A DNA stretch of 64,000 nt from Alkalihalobacillus sp. AL-G (lineage in GTDB: Bacteria > Bacillota > Bacilli > Bacillales > Fictibacillaceae): contig NZ_CP094656.1 of the NCBI RefSeq assembly GCF_030643805.1, forward strand, positions 3,100,001 to 3,164,000, in the 5' to 3' direction. Both the position numbers and the translations under genes were made by a program. The notes under the pieces are model-generated. The model was not told where the DNA came from. It was given only the letters and a program-made list of their open reading frames with translations, and did no database searches. Shown here in pieces: positions 35,773-45,561 of the stretch; positions within the stretch are counted from its first letter, which is position 1; each line of letters begins with the position of its first letter.

Positions 35773-37023
35773 CTACTGGACTGTTGGAAATCCGAAGCCT
35801 GAAGCAATATCATCTCCGCTTGTTGCGTAAAGTCCGCCACTGATGTCATTCGCTGTTGCACGGTTTTGAAGTTCAGTACGTAAAGCGTCATTTGACATAG
35901 TAGGATTCGCTGCCCAGATTTTAGCAGCTAAGCCGGAAATATGAGGTGTTGCCATTGATGTACCGCTGATTGTATTATATGCGCCATCCTTCCAAGTCGA
36001 TTCAATTGCACGACCCGGTGCTGATACCTCTACATCACCTTCACCAATGACGAAATCTCCATCTGTATTCGGATTTCCTCTAGAAGAGAAGTCTGCAACT
36101 CGATAGTTTCCATTTTCTTGTACATTTTCAAGTGCTGCTACTGCAACCGCATCTGCTAGACCACCAGGGTATCCAATTGTGTTTGGATCCGGTCCGTCAT
36201 TACCCGCAGCCGCTACAACAAGAGCTCCATTGTCCATTGCATACGTCACAGCATCCGCAATTAAGCTATCTTTTGAGCTAGATCCTAAGGACATGGAAAT
36301 AACAACATGTACACCTAAACTGTTACCTTCATCAGCCGCATGCATGATTGCATTTGCAATGTCATCTGAATAACCAAAGCCGCTGTTACCAAGTACTTTG
36401 TAAGCCCATAGCTTTGCTTCAGGTGCAACACCATAAACACCTTGTCCGTCAGCTCCACCATTCGCTAGTACTGTTCCGGAAACATGAGTACCATGTCCAT
36501 TTTTGTCACTGCATTGTCCGTTTAAAATCGGAGAGCGATTGGAACTGAAGTCCTTACATTGTTCCACATTTCCAGCTAGGTCAACATGCTCAGTGTATGT
36601 TCCCGTATCAAGTACGGCAACTCGTACACCGCTTCCTCCACTTGTTGCCTGTAAAGAGGAATCATTGTACATCGCTTCCATTCCCCAAGGTGTTTGATCG
36701 GAAGGAACCGCGCTTCGAGAAGCGGATTGGCTAACACGATCCAGGTATACTTTATTAACCAAAGAGACGTCCAAGTTTTTATTTTTCTGAAGAGCTTCAA
36801 ACTGCTGCTCGGTAACATTCGTCGTAAATCCTTTATTGTCGAAATTCCATCTTACTCCATATTTGGACATCGCCTCGTTTTTAGCATGTGGATTCGTTGA
36901 GGAAATCAGTACACGTAGTTTTTCCGAAGTTTGATCCTTTTCAACATTTGCTGCAAATGCTCCTGATGCAAAGATAGAAACCATTAATACAACCGTTAAA
37001 ACCAAAGAAAATAATCTTTTCAT
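35773..37023 (-). CDS. secreted subtilisin-like serine protease (S8)
   Basis: Exported alkaline-type protease. Signal peptide about residues 1-24 (cleavage AFA), I9-type inhibitor propeptide about 35-100, catalytic domain about 110-416. The triad is visible: Asp139 in AVLDTG, His177 in NGHGTHVSG, Ser356 in SGTSMATPH; the oxyanion Asn is in AAAGND. A Cys pair (156 and 171) flanks the loop before the active-site His, unlike classical subtilisins. ATG has GGGGAG upstream. A monocistronic unit; the 288-bp leader up to the moeB terminator shows no gene. Confidence 0.94.
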   Translation of the reverse strand: MKRLFSLVLTVVLMVSIFASGAFAANVEKDQTSEKLRVLISSTNPHAKNEAMSKYGVRWNFDNKGFTTNVTEQQFEALQKNKNLDVSLVNKVYLDRVSQSASRSAVPSDQTPWGMEAMYNDSSLQATSGGSGVRVAVLDTGTYTEHVDLAGNVEQCKDFSSNRSPILNGQCSDKNGHGTHVSGTVLANGGADGQGVYGVAPEAKLWAYKVLGNSGFGYSDDIANAIMHAADEGNSLGVHVVISMSLGSSSKDSLIADAVTYAMDNGALVVAAAGNDGPDPNTIGYPGGLADAVAVAALENVQENGNYRVADFSSRGNPNTDGDFVIGEGDVEVSAPGRAIESTWKDGAYNTISGTSMATPHISGLAAKIWAANPTMSNDALRTELQNRATANDISGGLYATSGDDIASGFGFPTVQ

Positions 37024-37311
37024 TTTCTTCTCTCCCCGTTATTTATTTAAATATTTGGATTACTGAGAAGTTGATTCAAGGATGGTTTCATGAGGCAAAA
37101 CACCTAGAGGTCAATGGATACTAAGAGGTTAAAAACTTTAAAGACAAACTTTTGTCCGAAAATTCTTTTCTTTGATTCGACACCTCCCCCTACCACTTTT
37201 CAGAATTTTCAATATTAAGGATACCATATATGTAAGAAGGCTTGTATTGGGAAAATAGCTTATAAATACCTATTGAAAACAATGCTTTTCTAGGCTGATT
37301 TTCCCAACATT

Positions 37312-37336
37312 AAAAAGCCCATCTTGTTGATGAGCT
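37312..37336 (-). terminator. terminator of moeB
   Basis: GCTCATC and GATGGGC pair across a five-base loop on the minus strand, followed by TTTTTA, about 40 bp after the moeB stop. Confidence 0.7.
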
Positions 37337-37372
37337 CCTATAGCAATTTCAACTTTATGATTTTTCTGATTG

Positions 37373-38404
37373 TTATCCTGAAATATAACGATGATAGAGT
37401 GCACGCGCCTCTTTTTCATCCTTTGTACCATGAATAAGAACTCGACCGTCCTGAAAAATGACAAAACGTTTTTGCTCCAATTCAACCTCGATTAAGTAAT
37501 CGTTACTTGAAAGGTTCCTTGTCACCTTTCCAAGCTTTTGCTTTAGTGATGAAAGATCTTGTAGTTGTCCTTGTGACGGACGAATTTGCACTGTATCCCT
37601 ACCACACAAAACCGTTGATTTAGAAGCTGAATCTGCATTTAAAAATGGATAAAGACGATCCTTACCGCATGAAGTACAATTCGGACTCTTGTGAGATGCC
37701 ACACGAAGATTCATGTGTTGGTTGTTCCAAAGATCAAAATAGACTGCCGTGTTTCGAAGCGAATCCCAATCCTCTACTAATATTTTCAATGATTCGGTCA
37801 TTTGATAGGAGGTAACCATTTGAACGGTCGGGGAGATAATTCCTGCTGTGTCACACGTCTCTCCTCCAGAAGGGATTTTGCCTAGTAAACAAGCTAAGCA
37901 AGGAGTTTGCCCTGGGATAATCGTAAAAGTCAGCCCATAACTCCCTGTACATGCACCATAAATCCATGGAATATCCCATTTTTGTGAAGCATCATTTATG
38001 AGCATCCGTGTCTCGAAGTTATCGGTGGCATCCAGGATAAGGTCAACTCCAATAATTTGGTTGTCGATGGTTAGTGGGGTCGTCTCTTCTACTCGAGCAT
38101 CAATGACAACTTCACCGTTTATTTCTGTTAACCGTTTTTTCGCAGCAACCGCTTTAGGCATCTTCTGCTCAGCATCATGTTCGGTATAGAGCTGCTGCCG
38201 CTGGAGGTTGCTCCATTCAACATAATCACGGTCGATTATGGTCAGCTTGCCAACTCCTGCTCTTACAAGCATCTCAGCATTACTGGTACCTAACGCTCCA
38301 GCTCCAATTAGTAATACATGCTTCTTGCCAATCTTTTCCTGACCTGTTTGACCGATAGATTGGAATAAAATCTGTCTGGAATATCGTTCATTCAAGAAAC
38401 TCAT
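37373..38404 (-). CDS. moeB: MoeB/ThiF-family adenylyltransferase
   Basis: E1-like enzyme that adenylates the C terminus of a sulfur-carrier protein (MoaD or ThiS). The nucleotide-binding loop is LLIGAGALGTSNAE; DRDYVEWSNLQRQ and DATDNFETRMLIN are diagnostic, and zinc is held by CLAC and CTSC. The C-terminal ~90 residues form a short, non-catalytic tail. 343 aa, as in Bacillus MoeB/ThiF. Molybdopterin is favoured because moaA and fdhD occur 10 kb away, but thiamine cannot be excluded from sequence. Confidence 0.85.
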   Translation of the reverse strand: MSFLNERYSRQILFQSIGQTGQEKIGKKHVLLIGAGALGTSNAEMLVRAGVGKLTIIDRDYVEWSNLQRQQLYTEHDAEQKMPKAVAAKKRLTEINGEVVIDARVEETTPLTIDNQIIGVDLILDATDNFETRMLINDASQKWDIPWIYGACTGSYGLTFTIIPGQTPCLACLLGKIPSGGETCDTAGIISPTVQMVTSYQMTESLKILVEDWDSLRNTAVYFDLWNNQHMNLRVASHKSPNCTSCGKDRLYPFLNADSASKSTVLCGRDTVQIRPSQGQLQDLSSLKQKLGKVTRNLSSNDYLIEVELEQKRFVIFQDGRVLIHGTKDEKEARALYHRYISG

Positions 38405-38532
38405 CTGCCTTTATTAAGGTTTATAATCCTTCGCCGTATCATTTCATCTCACGTTTATAGTAGCACAAAAACGCATAAAACTTTTAACATTACAAACAAT
38501 ATGGTGAGAAATTAATGAAGGAGTGGAAACGA

Positions 38533-38712
38533 ATGGATGCTGGAAGAGCAAAACAAATCCTCGAATCGCCGAAAGAAATAATGGTTCATTATCAAGGCAA
38601 TCCGATTTGGATCCAACAAGTCGATGAAGCTGGACATACGGCACGAGTTTATTTGAAAAATGAACCCGAAAACGAAATGACGGTAAATGTGACACAATTA
38701 AATGAACTGTAA
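38533..38712 (+). CDS. sspH: small acid-soluble spore protein, H type
   Basis: SASP-H proteins coat the spore interior. The 59-residue product begins MDAGRAKQILESPKEIMVHY, followed by NPIWIQQVDE and a conserved acidic tail, matching B. subtilis SspH in length and layout. ATG at 38533 has AAGGAGTG seven bases upstream; the in-frame ATG at 38515 is upstream of it. Expected to be expressed in the forespore (sigma-G), though I could not mark the promoter. It shows the organism sporulates. Confidence 0.88.
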   Translation: MDAGRAKQILESPKEIMVHYQGNPIWIQQVDEAGHTARVYLKNEPENEMTVNVTQLNEL

Positions 38713-38750
38713 ATGGATATAAAAAAATAAATACCCTTAATCTGTTAGAT

Positions 38751-38803
38751 GAGGCGGATTCCGACAAAACATTAAATTGTTCTGTTGAATCCACCTCTTT
38801 TTT
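38751..38803 (+). terminator. terminator of sspH
   Basis: GAGGCGGATTC pairs with GAATCCACCTC (one mismatch) around a 25-base loop, then TTTTTT. The remaining ~270 bp before the M4 protease is AT-rich leader with no gene. Confidence 0.65.
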
Positions 38804-39073
38804 GCTAGTGAAAAAGACCCCCTCATTGTTAATCCTATCTTCTAACTAGGTTTTTAATTCAACCGATAAAAGCAGTGATACATTAATTAAAACCCTTATT
38901 TTCCTAATGTATTCTTTTTTGTTTTGTTAAGCAAAGAACAAAATTTCTCCATAAAAATAGGTCCTATGAACCATTTAACTCGCTAATCCGACATAAATGG
39001 TTGTAATTACCTATTGTATAAATTTTCGGAATATTTTTATACTTTTGGTATCCAAATAAAAAGGGGTGACCAA

Positions 39074-41521
39074 ATGAAATACAGTTTTATGCAAAACAAC
39101 GCGAGGAAAAAATTCAGGAAAAAGGGGGTTACGTTTGGTTTAGCACTTTCACTTGTATTTAGCGGTTCTTTACTTCCACAGGACGGTAATGCCGCAACAG
39201 TAAAGAATGACAAGATTGATAAGAAACAAAAACAACTCGAAATTCTACATGGGTATGACAAAAATAGTTCTAAGAAAGAGCTGAAGGTTTCTTGGGATCA
39301 ACAACGGGGAATTCCAGACTTTGTCTCTGGGGTTTTATCAGACAAAGTGGTCAATTCTAAAGCTGAGGTCCTTCAATACTTGGAGAACCATAAACAACTT
39401 TTTGATTTGCAAGCTGGTGATTTTCAAGTAGTAGATGTCCAAAAGGATGAGCTAGGGATGACTCATTATAAAACTCAGCTCACAGTAGATGACATACCTG
39501 TTTATGGAGCAGAACTTTCGTTACATACGAACACGGACGGAAAAGTTGTTGCCATCAATGGACAAGTAGAGCCAAAACTAGATCATGTTAAGTGGAATAA
39601 GAGAGTAAAAGTTTCAAAGGAAGATGCAGTTAAAAATGCAGAAAAGGTTCTAGATTTTATTCCGACTGAGGAAAGTTATACTGCTGAACCGACAGCTGTT
39701 CTATATCTCTATAAAGACAAAAGCCATTGGCTTCCGGTCTATTTAGTCGAATTACAATATATTAACCCGATTGCTGGGCGAGAGTTCGTATTTGTCAGCG
39801 CTGTCAATGGAAAAGTAGTTAATCATTATAATGCACTACAGCACAGTGCTGAGACTGGTTCTGGTGTTGGTGTGAACGGTGATACGAAGACATTAAATAC
39901 ATGGTTGGAAAATGGTACGTATTATCTCTATGATACTACGAAACCAATGAATGGAATTATTCGCACGTACACAGCAAACAATGGTACATCACTTCCAGGT
40001 AGCGATGTAACAGATTCAGATAATTATTTTACTGATGGTGCTGCTGTTGATGCTCATTATAATGCTGGTGTGACCTATGATTATTTCTATAACACACATA
40101 ATCGTAACAGCTATGATGGTAATGGATCTGACATCGTTTCCACAGTCCATTATGAAAATAATTACAACAATGCTTTCTGGAATGGTTCACAAATGGTATA
40201 TGGTGATGGGGACGGAAGCACATTCGATCCATTATCTGGTTCATTAGATGTTGTGGCTCATGAATTGACACATGCTGTGACCGATACATCTGCAAATCTA
40301 GTTTATCAGGATCAGTCAGGAGCATTGAATGAATCGATGTCTGATGTTTTCGCTGTAATCGTAGAGGCCGGCGCTGGTGATTTTGACTGGTTATTAGGAG
40401 AAGATGTGTATACACCAGGTACATCAGGGGATGCGTTACGAAGCATTTCAAACCCTCCTGCATATAATCAGCCTGATCACATGGATGACTATTATTACAC
40501 ATCTGAAGATAACGGTGGTGTCCATACAAACAGCGGGATTCCAAACAAGGCGTTTTACTACATCGGAAGTGACATCGGTTTAGACAAGTCGGGGGATATT
40601 TACTATCGGGCCCTTACGACTTACTTAACTTCTCAATCTGATTTTAACGATGCTAGAAGTGCGTTACTGCAATCAGCTGCTGATTTGTATGGGTCAAGCA
40701 GTGTAGAATATCAAGCTGTTGCCGATGGATATTCAGCAGTCGGGATTGGTGGTTCAAGTTCTAGTGACACGTATGAACCAAATGACTCAATAAGTGCAGC
40801 CTATGGTCCACTAACTAGCGGTACAAACTATAACTCCTTTATTTGGTCGTCATCTGATGTTGACTATTATAAGTTCAATACATCAAGTACAGGAAACATT
40901 TCTGTAAGCCTTTCAAATCTACCTGGCGACTATGACGTATACCTGTACAACAGTAACGGTAGTTTAGTCGCTCAATCGGAAAATGCAGGTACGTCAAGTG
41001 AATCAATCTCTTATTCAGCATCAAGCACAGAAACTTATTATGTAAAAGCTGTTGGATATAACGGTGCATCAAGCACAACCACTGCTTATGCATTGAACGT
41101 AACGTATCCATCCGATTCATCAAGTACTGCACAGTGGTATTATGAAACGGCTACAGCCGATACACCACATCCTTACCCGAATGATTACAATAGCGGTCAT
41201 ACGTATTCGAAGCCTGGAGCACAAAAGGTTGCCATCCACTTCTCTCAATTTGAAACAGAAGCTGGATACGACTTCGTATATGTAAAAGATAAAAACGGAA
41301 ACGTCATTTCACAGCATGATGGAACCAAATCATCATTCTGGGTCACTGTTGATGGAGACGAAATCACTGTAAATCTTGTATCAGATTACATGATCACTGC
41401 ATATGGCTACCATATCGATCAAGTGGCTTATTATAATGACCAGCCGCTACTGAAAGGCGAGAACTCAATTGTAGCCGAGGAAAACGATCCTGAAACAAGC
41501 TTCAAAGCACCAATCGAATAG
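39074..41521 (+). CDS. secreted thermolysin-like metalloprotease (M4) with C-terminal domains
   Basis: Zinc protease exported as a preproenzyme of 815 aa. Signal peptide about residues 1-42, FTP/PepSY propeptide about 50-260, M4 catalytic domain about 265-560 with HELTH (His396, Glu397, His400) and NESMSD (Glu420). A PPC (pre-peptidase C-terminal) domain follows (about 570-680), then a CUB-like domain (about 690-800) in GYDFVYVKDKNGNVI. ATG at 39074 has AAGGGGTG upstream. Thermolysin stops after the catalytic domain; the two added domains may bind substrate or cell surface (inference). Confidence 0.93.
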   Translation: MKYSFMQNNARKKFRKKGVTFGLALSLVFSGSLLPQDGNAATVKNDKIDKKQKQLEILHGYDKNSSKKELKVSWDQQRGIPDFVSGVLSDKVVNSKAEVLQYLENHKQLFDLQAGDFQVVDVQKDELGMTHYKTQLTVDDIPVYGAELSLHTNTDGKVVAINGQVEPKLDHVKWNKRVKVSKEDAVKNAEKVLDFIPTEESYTAEPTAVLYLYKDKSHWLPVYLVELQYINPIAGREFVFVSAVNGKVVNHYNALQHSAETGSGVGVNGDTKTLNTWLENGTYYLYDTTKPMNGIIRTYTANNGTSLPGSDVTDSDNYFTDGAAVDAHYNAGVTYDYFYNTHNRNSYDGNGSDIVSTVHYENNYNNAFWNGSQMVYGDGDGSTFDPLSGSLDVVAHELTHAVTDTSANLVYQDQSGALNESMSDVFAVIVEAGAGDFDWLLGEDVYTPGTSGDALRSISNPPAYNQPDHMDDYYYTSEDNGGVHTNSGIPNKAFYYIGSDIGLDKSGDIYYRALTTYLTSQSDFNDARSALLQSAADLYGSSSVEYQAVADGYSAVGIGGSSSSDTYEPNDSISAAYGPLTSGTNYNSFIWSSSDVDYYKFNTSSTGNISVSLSNLPGDYDVYLYNSNGSLVAQSENAGTSSESISYSASSTETYYVKAVGYNGASSTTTAYALNVTYPSDSSSTAQWYYETATADTPHPYPNDYNSGHTYSKPGAQKVAIHFSQFETEAGYDFVYVKDKNGNVISQHDGTKSSFWVTVDGDEITVNLVSDYMITAYGYHIDQVAYYNDQPLLKGENSIVAEENDPETSFKAPIE

Positions 41522-41525
41522 CATT

Positions 41526-41558
41526 AAAAAAGCGGTGGCTTTTGCCATCGCTTTTTTT
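41526..41558 (+). terminator. terminator of the M4 protease gene
   Basis: AAAGCGGTGGC and GCCATCGCTTT pair across TTTT and are followed by a T-run. Confidence 0.9.
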
Positions 41559-41619
41559 GTGATTATAAAAAGGGATATATAGAAGATGCTTGTGTATTTC
41601 GGTAATCCCCACTTACATA

Positions 41620-42252
41620 TTAAGTAAGATTGTTTCGATTCGCATAGATTGCAGCCTGGGTCCGATCCGTCACGTTCAGTTTACTTAATATATTACTGAC
41701 GTGCGTTTTTACTGTCTTAATTCCAATAAAAAGTGTGTCGCCGATTTCCTGGTTCGTCTTACCTTCACCGATCAATATAAGCACTTCTCGCTCCCTTGGT
41801 GTTAAATCATCGTGCGGTAAACGTTGGCTTCCCCTGAACCGATTCATCATCTTTTGTGCAACCTTGGATTCTATAACAGATTCCCCTGTATATGCTTTTT
41901 TGATTGTTGACGTAATTTCTTCAGCTGATGCCGTTTTGAGCACATAGCTGAATGCGCCAGCTTCAATCGCAGGAAACACCTGTTCATCATCGTAAAAGCT
42001 CGTTAGAATAATGATTTTGCAATTGGGATGAAACTTTATTATTTCCCTCGTCGCTTCAATTCCATTCCCGTCCTCCATAATTAAGTCCATCAAGATTACG
42101 TCAGGTTTAAGTTCTCTAACCCTTTGTACCGCGTCATTACCACTGGATGCTTCCCCGATAATTTCGAATGCCGGCTCAGTAATCAGGTACGAGCTTAGAC
42201 CACGACGAACCATATCGTGATCATCAACAAGAAATAGTTTAATTGTTTCCAT
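41620..42252 (-). CDS. liaR: LiaR/VraR-type response regulator
   Basis: NarL-family regulator of the cell-envelope stress response. Receiver domain about 5-120, with DDHDMVRRGL, phospho-acceptor Asp in VILMDLIMEDG and Lys in YVLKTASAEE; LuxR-type HTH about 145-205 (LTPREREVLILIGEGKTNQE, TVKTHVSNILSKL). ATG at 42252 overlaps the liaS stop by 14 bases, with GATGAGG upstream. It is the last gene of the liaFSR operon. Confidence 0.94.
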   Translation of the reverse strand: METIKLFLVDDHDMVRRGLSSYLITEPAFEIIGEASSGNDAVQRVRELKPDVILMDLIMEDGNGIEATREIIKFHPNCKIIILTSFYDDEQVFPAIEAGAFSYVLKTASAEEITSTIKKAYTGESVIESKVAQKMMNRFRGSQRLPHDDLTPREREVLILIGEGKTNQEIGDTLFIGIKTVKTHVSNILSKLNVTDRTQAAIYANRNNLT

Positions 42253-43297
42253 TAACCTCATCCCCCATCTGAATCGGGACGCGAACATCAATTGTCGTCC
42301 CATGATCTTTTGCTGATTTTATAGAAAAAGTGCCGCCAATTTCATCACATCGCTCTTGCATTGTTTTTAATCCGTAAGACGTCTTTCTCGTTTGATTTGG
42401 ATCAAATCCAATTCCATTATCTCGAATATGTAAAAGGATATGCCGCTCGGTTCGCTGCAAATTGATTGTCAGTTTACTTGCTCGGGAGTGGCGCAATGCA
42501 TTTGCAAGACTCTCTTGAACCAAACGAAATAAATGATCTTCAATCCCACGGGTAAGCTCAGGTGTATCCATTATTTCAGATTCGATTTCGATTCCGGATT
42601 TCTTCCTTAGTTCAGCTACGAGACCTTTAATCCCTTCACTCAATGATTCTCCCGATAACTCTACAGGACGAAGATGCAAAAGAAGAGCCCTCATCTCGCC
42701 CTGTGCTTTATTTGCTAGTTCAACCACTTGCTCAAGCTGATCTTTTGCAGCATCGGGTTTAGAGTCGAAAAGCTTAAAAGCAGCAGATGACATCATATTT
42801 AACGCGAATAGTTGTTGACTGACCGCATCATGTAAGTCACGTGCTAACCGTTGACGTTCTTCAATCGTTGCAGCCGTATGAGCCTTCTCTGCCAAATTCG
42901 CCTTTTCGTTCGCCAGTTTTTGTAAGGATTGTACTTGCTTCTCGATTTTTTCTGAGAGCTCGTTAATTTCATGAGAAATCGTACCAATTTCGTCTAGCTC
43001 TAAGACCTCAATTCGGTATTCATAGTTCCCGCGGGACAACTTCGCAACACCGACGAGTATTTCATTTAAACGATCAATAAGGTCCTGACTCCTTTTAAAA
43101 CTAAAATACATTCCTAAAACGAGTGATAGAAGGAACACTGCAATACACACAACTACACTGACATAGATGCGATTTGCATCTGGGTTGAAGTAGTAGAAAA
43201 TCTGGAATAAGAAAAAGACAAGTACTGTTGTGTACACGGACGTAAGCAGGTGCGTTCGATAGATTGTAGCACGCACACCACTTTGTTTATTATTCAT
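42239..43297 (-). CDS. liaS: LiaS-type sensor histidine kinase
   Basis: Intramembrane-sensing kinase: two helices near residues 18-38 and 47-67 with a very short outside loop, HAMP about 70-125, and a HisKA_3 domain with His in ERQRLARDLHDAVSQQ; the ATPase has NALRHS and IRDNGIGFD. ATG at 43297 has AGGGGTG six bases upstream. It lies between liaF and liaR and phosphorylates LiaR in response to cell-wall-active compounds. Confidence 0.93.
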   Translation of the reverse strand: MNNKQSGVRATIYRTHLLTSVYTTVLVFFLFQIFYYFNPDANRIYVSVVVCIAVFLLSLVLGMYFSFKRSQDLIDRLNEILVGVAKLSRGNYEYRIEVLELDEIGTISHEINELSEKIEKQVQSLQKLANEKANLAEKAHTAATIEERQRLARDLHDAVSQQLFALNMMSSAAFKLFDSKPDAAKDQLEQVVELANKAQGEMRALLLHLRPVELSGESLSEGIKGLVAELRKKSGIEIESEIMDTPELTRGIEDHLFRLVQESLANALRHSRASKLTINLQRTERHILLHIRDNGIGFDPNQTRKTSYGLKTMQERCDEIGGTFSIKSAKDHGTTIDVRVPIQMGDEVNGNN

Positions 43298-43308
43298 TTC
43301 CAACACCC

Positions 43309-44067
43309 CTAAACCCTATTGATACGCAAATCTAATACTTTAAAACTAAAATCAAATGTTATTTTACGAGTTGCTGATTCATAGCCTTCTGACTTATAGG
43401 TTGAATTTTTCATCATACCGTCCTTTTTATAGTTGCCGATCTTGATACTTCCTACCTTTGTATTCGAAGTAACCGCAAACTCAACATCCTCAGGTATGAA
43501 TATCTTAATGTCCCCAACCCAGCCTGAGAGATTGATCGGCGTGTCCTTATCCGGTATAAATGCCTTCGTGAAATCAAAGTCATAGTCCGCAACACCATTC
43601 CACTCTTCAATAGGTTCTACTTGCCAGTTATCGTCTTTCATCGATACATCAGTAACTAAATTCCCAACATTCGAACGCTTACCTTTCGCTTTCCCCCATT
43701 TTTCATGTTTGAAATGGATCGACCCACGTCCCCAAAGCATTTTCAACCCAATGTAAACGATGAGGATCGGCCATAGCTTCCAAATGTCTTGAATATCAAA
43801 GTCAATGTAACCGAATCGATCTACTATGAGCAAAGATCCCAAAGCTGTTAAGATTAAGCCCCAAAACCAGGAACCGCGTCTTGATTTGCTGAAAATCGAC
43901 TCAATAAGCAACTTTAGTCCTAATATCGCGATGACAAAAGGGAACAAAAAATAGATTGCTTCATTTATTTCCACGGAAATAATACCTAAATTGACAAGAA
44001 GTAACATAATTCCTACTAGGACGAAAATCACTGCAAATACAAACTGCCCACCGGATCGAATTTTCAT
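43309..44067 (-). CDS. liaF: LiaF-type inhibitor of the LiaSR system
   Basis: Membrane repressor of LiaS. Four hydrophobic segments occupy about residues 7-105 (the LiaF transmembrane domain), followed by a soluble C-terminal domain with NLSGWVGDIKIFIPEDVEF and VGSIKIGNYKKDG, typical of LiaF/DUF2154. ATG at 44067 has GAGGTGG upstream; the longer frame starts far before it. It heads liaF-S-R; no liaIH is present in this window. Confidence 0.92.
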   Translation of the reverse strand: MKIRSGGQFVFAVIFVLVGIMLLLVNLGIISVEINEAIYFLFPFVIAILGLKLLIESIFSKSRRGSWFWGLILTALGSLLIVDRFGYIDFDIQDIWKLWPILIVYIGLKMLWGRGSIHFKHEKWGKAKGKRSNVGNLVTDVSMKDDNWQVEPIEEWNGVADYDFDFTKAFIPDKDTPINLSGWVGDIKIFIPEDVEFAVTSNTKVGSIKIGNYKKDGMMKNSTYKSEGYESATRKITFDFSFKVLDLRINRV

Positions 44068-44261
44068 CGAGAACCACCTCACACCATTTATATTAATTAT
44101 TTTCTGAGATTGAAAGGTCTGCTTATACCATTTAGACAAAACCTGACAAATCCCTCTTTTCCACACTTTAAAAACCGTTCTTGTAAAGTAAGGATACCGT
44201 GTAACGAAAAAGAATTTAACAATCCGAAGAATGTTTTCGTCTCCGACCTAAGACGGAAATA

Positions 44262-44294
44262 CAAAAATAGGATAGCCCAGTTAAAGGGCTATCC
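44262..44294 (-). terminator. terminator of the 44377-44736 gene
   Basis: GGATAGCCC and GGGCTATCC pair across seven bases and are followed on the minus strand by TATTTTTG. Between it and liaF (44234-44259), an imperfect palindrome CGTCTCCGACCTAAGACGG could be a LiaR operator. Confidence 0.75.
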
Positions 44295-44376
44295 CTTATG
44301 CTTGTTATAGTTTGATTGTGTCTTGTTGGATTTCGCATTTCCTTATTCATAATTCAATCATATTTTTCCCACAGGA

Positions 44377-44736
44377 TTAACCGTTCAGCCACATACCCCA
44401 TAAGACGATTGATACAAGCATCAGCCCAGTCCACGCCCAAAACCATATTTTAGCGATGATATGTCGATCCGAATTAAGATATAAAAAGATGGCAGGCAAG
44501 CAAATCCAAGTAAGCAATAGAACTACACTTAATCCAAATTGTATAATCGAGGCAAAACTAAAATGGTCAAACGCCGCATACCATAAATAGACGGGTACGA
44601 AGATGATGAATGGTGTGAAAACACTCCAAACCCATCCCCGAATCCGGTATATTTCAAAGAAAACTCGGTACTCATTGAAAAAAGTTGAAAGGCTTCTTTG
44701 TGCATAATTGATAGTTCGCTGGTAGGAGAGCTCCAT
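44377..44736 (-). CDS. hypothetical three-span membrane protein (119 aa)
   Basis: Helices at about residues 34-53, 59-83 and 92-116. A short basic N terminus (ELSYQRTINYAQRS) precedes them. ATG at 44736 has GGAGGAAAAGG upstream; the longer frame opens earlier. No family recognised. It is upstream of liaFSR but has its own terminator, so it is a separate unit. Confidence 0.65.
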   Translation of the reverse strand: MELSYQRTINYAQRSLSTFFNEYRVFFEIYRIRGWVWSVFTPFIIFVPVYLWYAAFDHFSFASIIQFGLSVVLLLTWICLPAIFLYLNSDRHIIAKIWFWAWTGLMLVSIVLWGMWLNG

Positions 44737-44875
44737 CCTTTTCCTCCTCTGTTTTATGTAATTATATGAGGCTATTTTAAACAAAATGAGATGTTCTGAG
44801 TGTCTTTTCCTATATTATTTTCAAGAAAAGGGTATACTTAAAGTAAATACATTAAAAAATGAAGGTGGAATAGAC

Positions 44876-45061
44876 ATGGCGTTTTTTTCTAAAAACCAAC
44901 AAGAGCCCATTCCTGAAGTAGAAACTAAAGTATGGAGTTGCTCGAATCCTGATTGTTCTGGTTGGATGAGGGACGGGCTCACGTTTGATTCAAGTCCATC
45001 TTGTCCACTCTGTAGCTCCCCTATGGAGAGTGAAGTCCGTATTTTACCTGAGCTACAATAG
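44876..45061 (+). CDS. ydjO: cold-inducible YdjO-family zinc-ribbon protein
   Basis: A 61-residue soluble protein with two CxxC-like knuckles (SCSNPDCSGW and SCPLCSSPM) and the family opening FFSKNQQEPIPEVETKVW. It matches the Bacillus YdjO family, described as cold-inducible; the biochemical role is not known. ATG at 44876 has AAGGTGG upstream. Confidence 0.85.
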   Translation: MAFFSKNQQEPIPEVETKVWSCSNPDCSGWMRDGLTFDSSPSCPLCSSPMESEVRILPELQ

Positions 45062-45234
45062 GTTTAAAGCATTTATAATATATTTGAGGGTAATCTTATT
45101 GGGTTACCCTTTTTTGTATGCTTTCAGTAATAATATTTAGATAAATCTTTATAGTATGTATACTTTTTTAAATTGCGGTAAGAATGGTAGATACATAATG
45201 TTTTGATACCCAGAAAATATAGGGAGGTAAACAC

Positions 45235-45510
45235 ATGAACAAACGTGATCTTATCCAACAAGTCGCTGAAAGCACTGGCTTATCTAAGAAACATTCTACA
45301 ACCGCAGTGAACGCGGTAATTGACGCAATTACCCAAAAACTGACTGACGGAGAAAATGTACAGTTAATCGGTTTTGGTAGTTTTGAAGTCCGTCAGCGTC
45401 AGGCACGAAAAGGCAGAAACCCACAAACTGGGGAAGTCATTCAGATTTCCGCAACGCGAACTCCTGCTTTCAAGCCTGGTAAACAGTTAAAAGAAGCCGT
45501 TCGTGCTTAA
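45235..45510 (+). CDS. hbs: HU DNA-binding protein (HBsu)
   Basis: Nucleoid histone-like protein, 91 residues. The typical opening [19 protein letters not shown], the beta-arm region [20 protein letters not shown] and [16 protein letters not shown] are all there. ATG has AGGGAGG upstream. Monocistronic, with its own terminator. A second HU copy may exist elsewhere in the genome. Confidence 0.96.
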   Translation: MNKRDLIQQVAESTGLSKKHSTTAVNAVIDAITQKLTDGENVQLIGFGSFEVRQRQARKGRNPQTGEVIQISATRTPAFKPGKQLKEAVRA

Positions 45511-45516
45511 GGGGAA

Positions 45517-45545
45517 GGGGCTGATTTGGTTCAGCCCTTTTTTCA
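45517..45545 (+). terminator. terminator of hbs
   Basis: GGGGCTGA and TCAGCCC pair across five to six bases, followed by TTTTTT. Confidence 0.9.
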
Positions 45546-45561
45546 TTTATTAAAAAGCATG

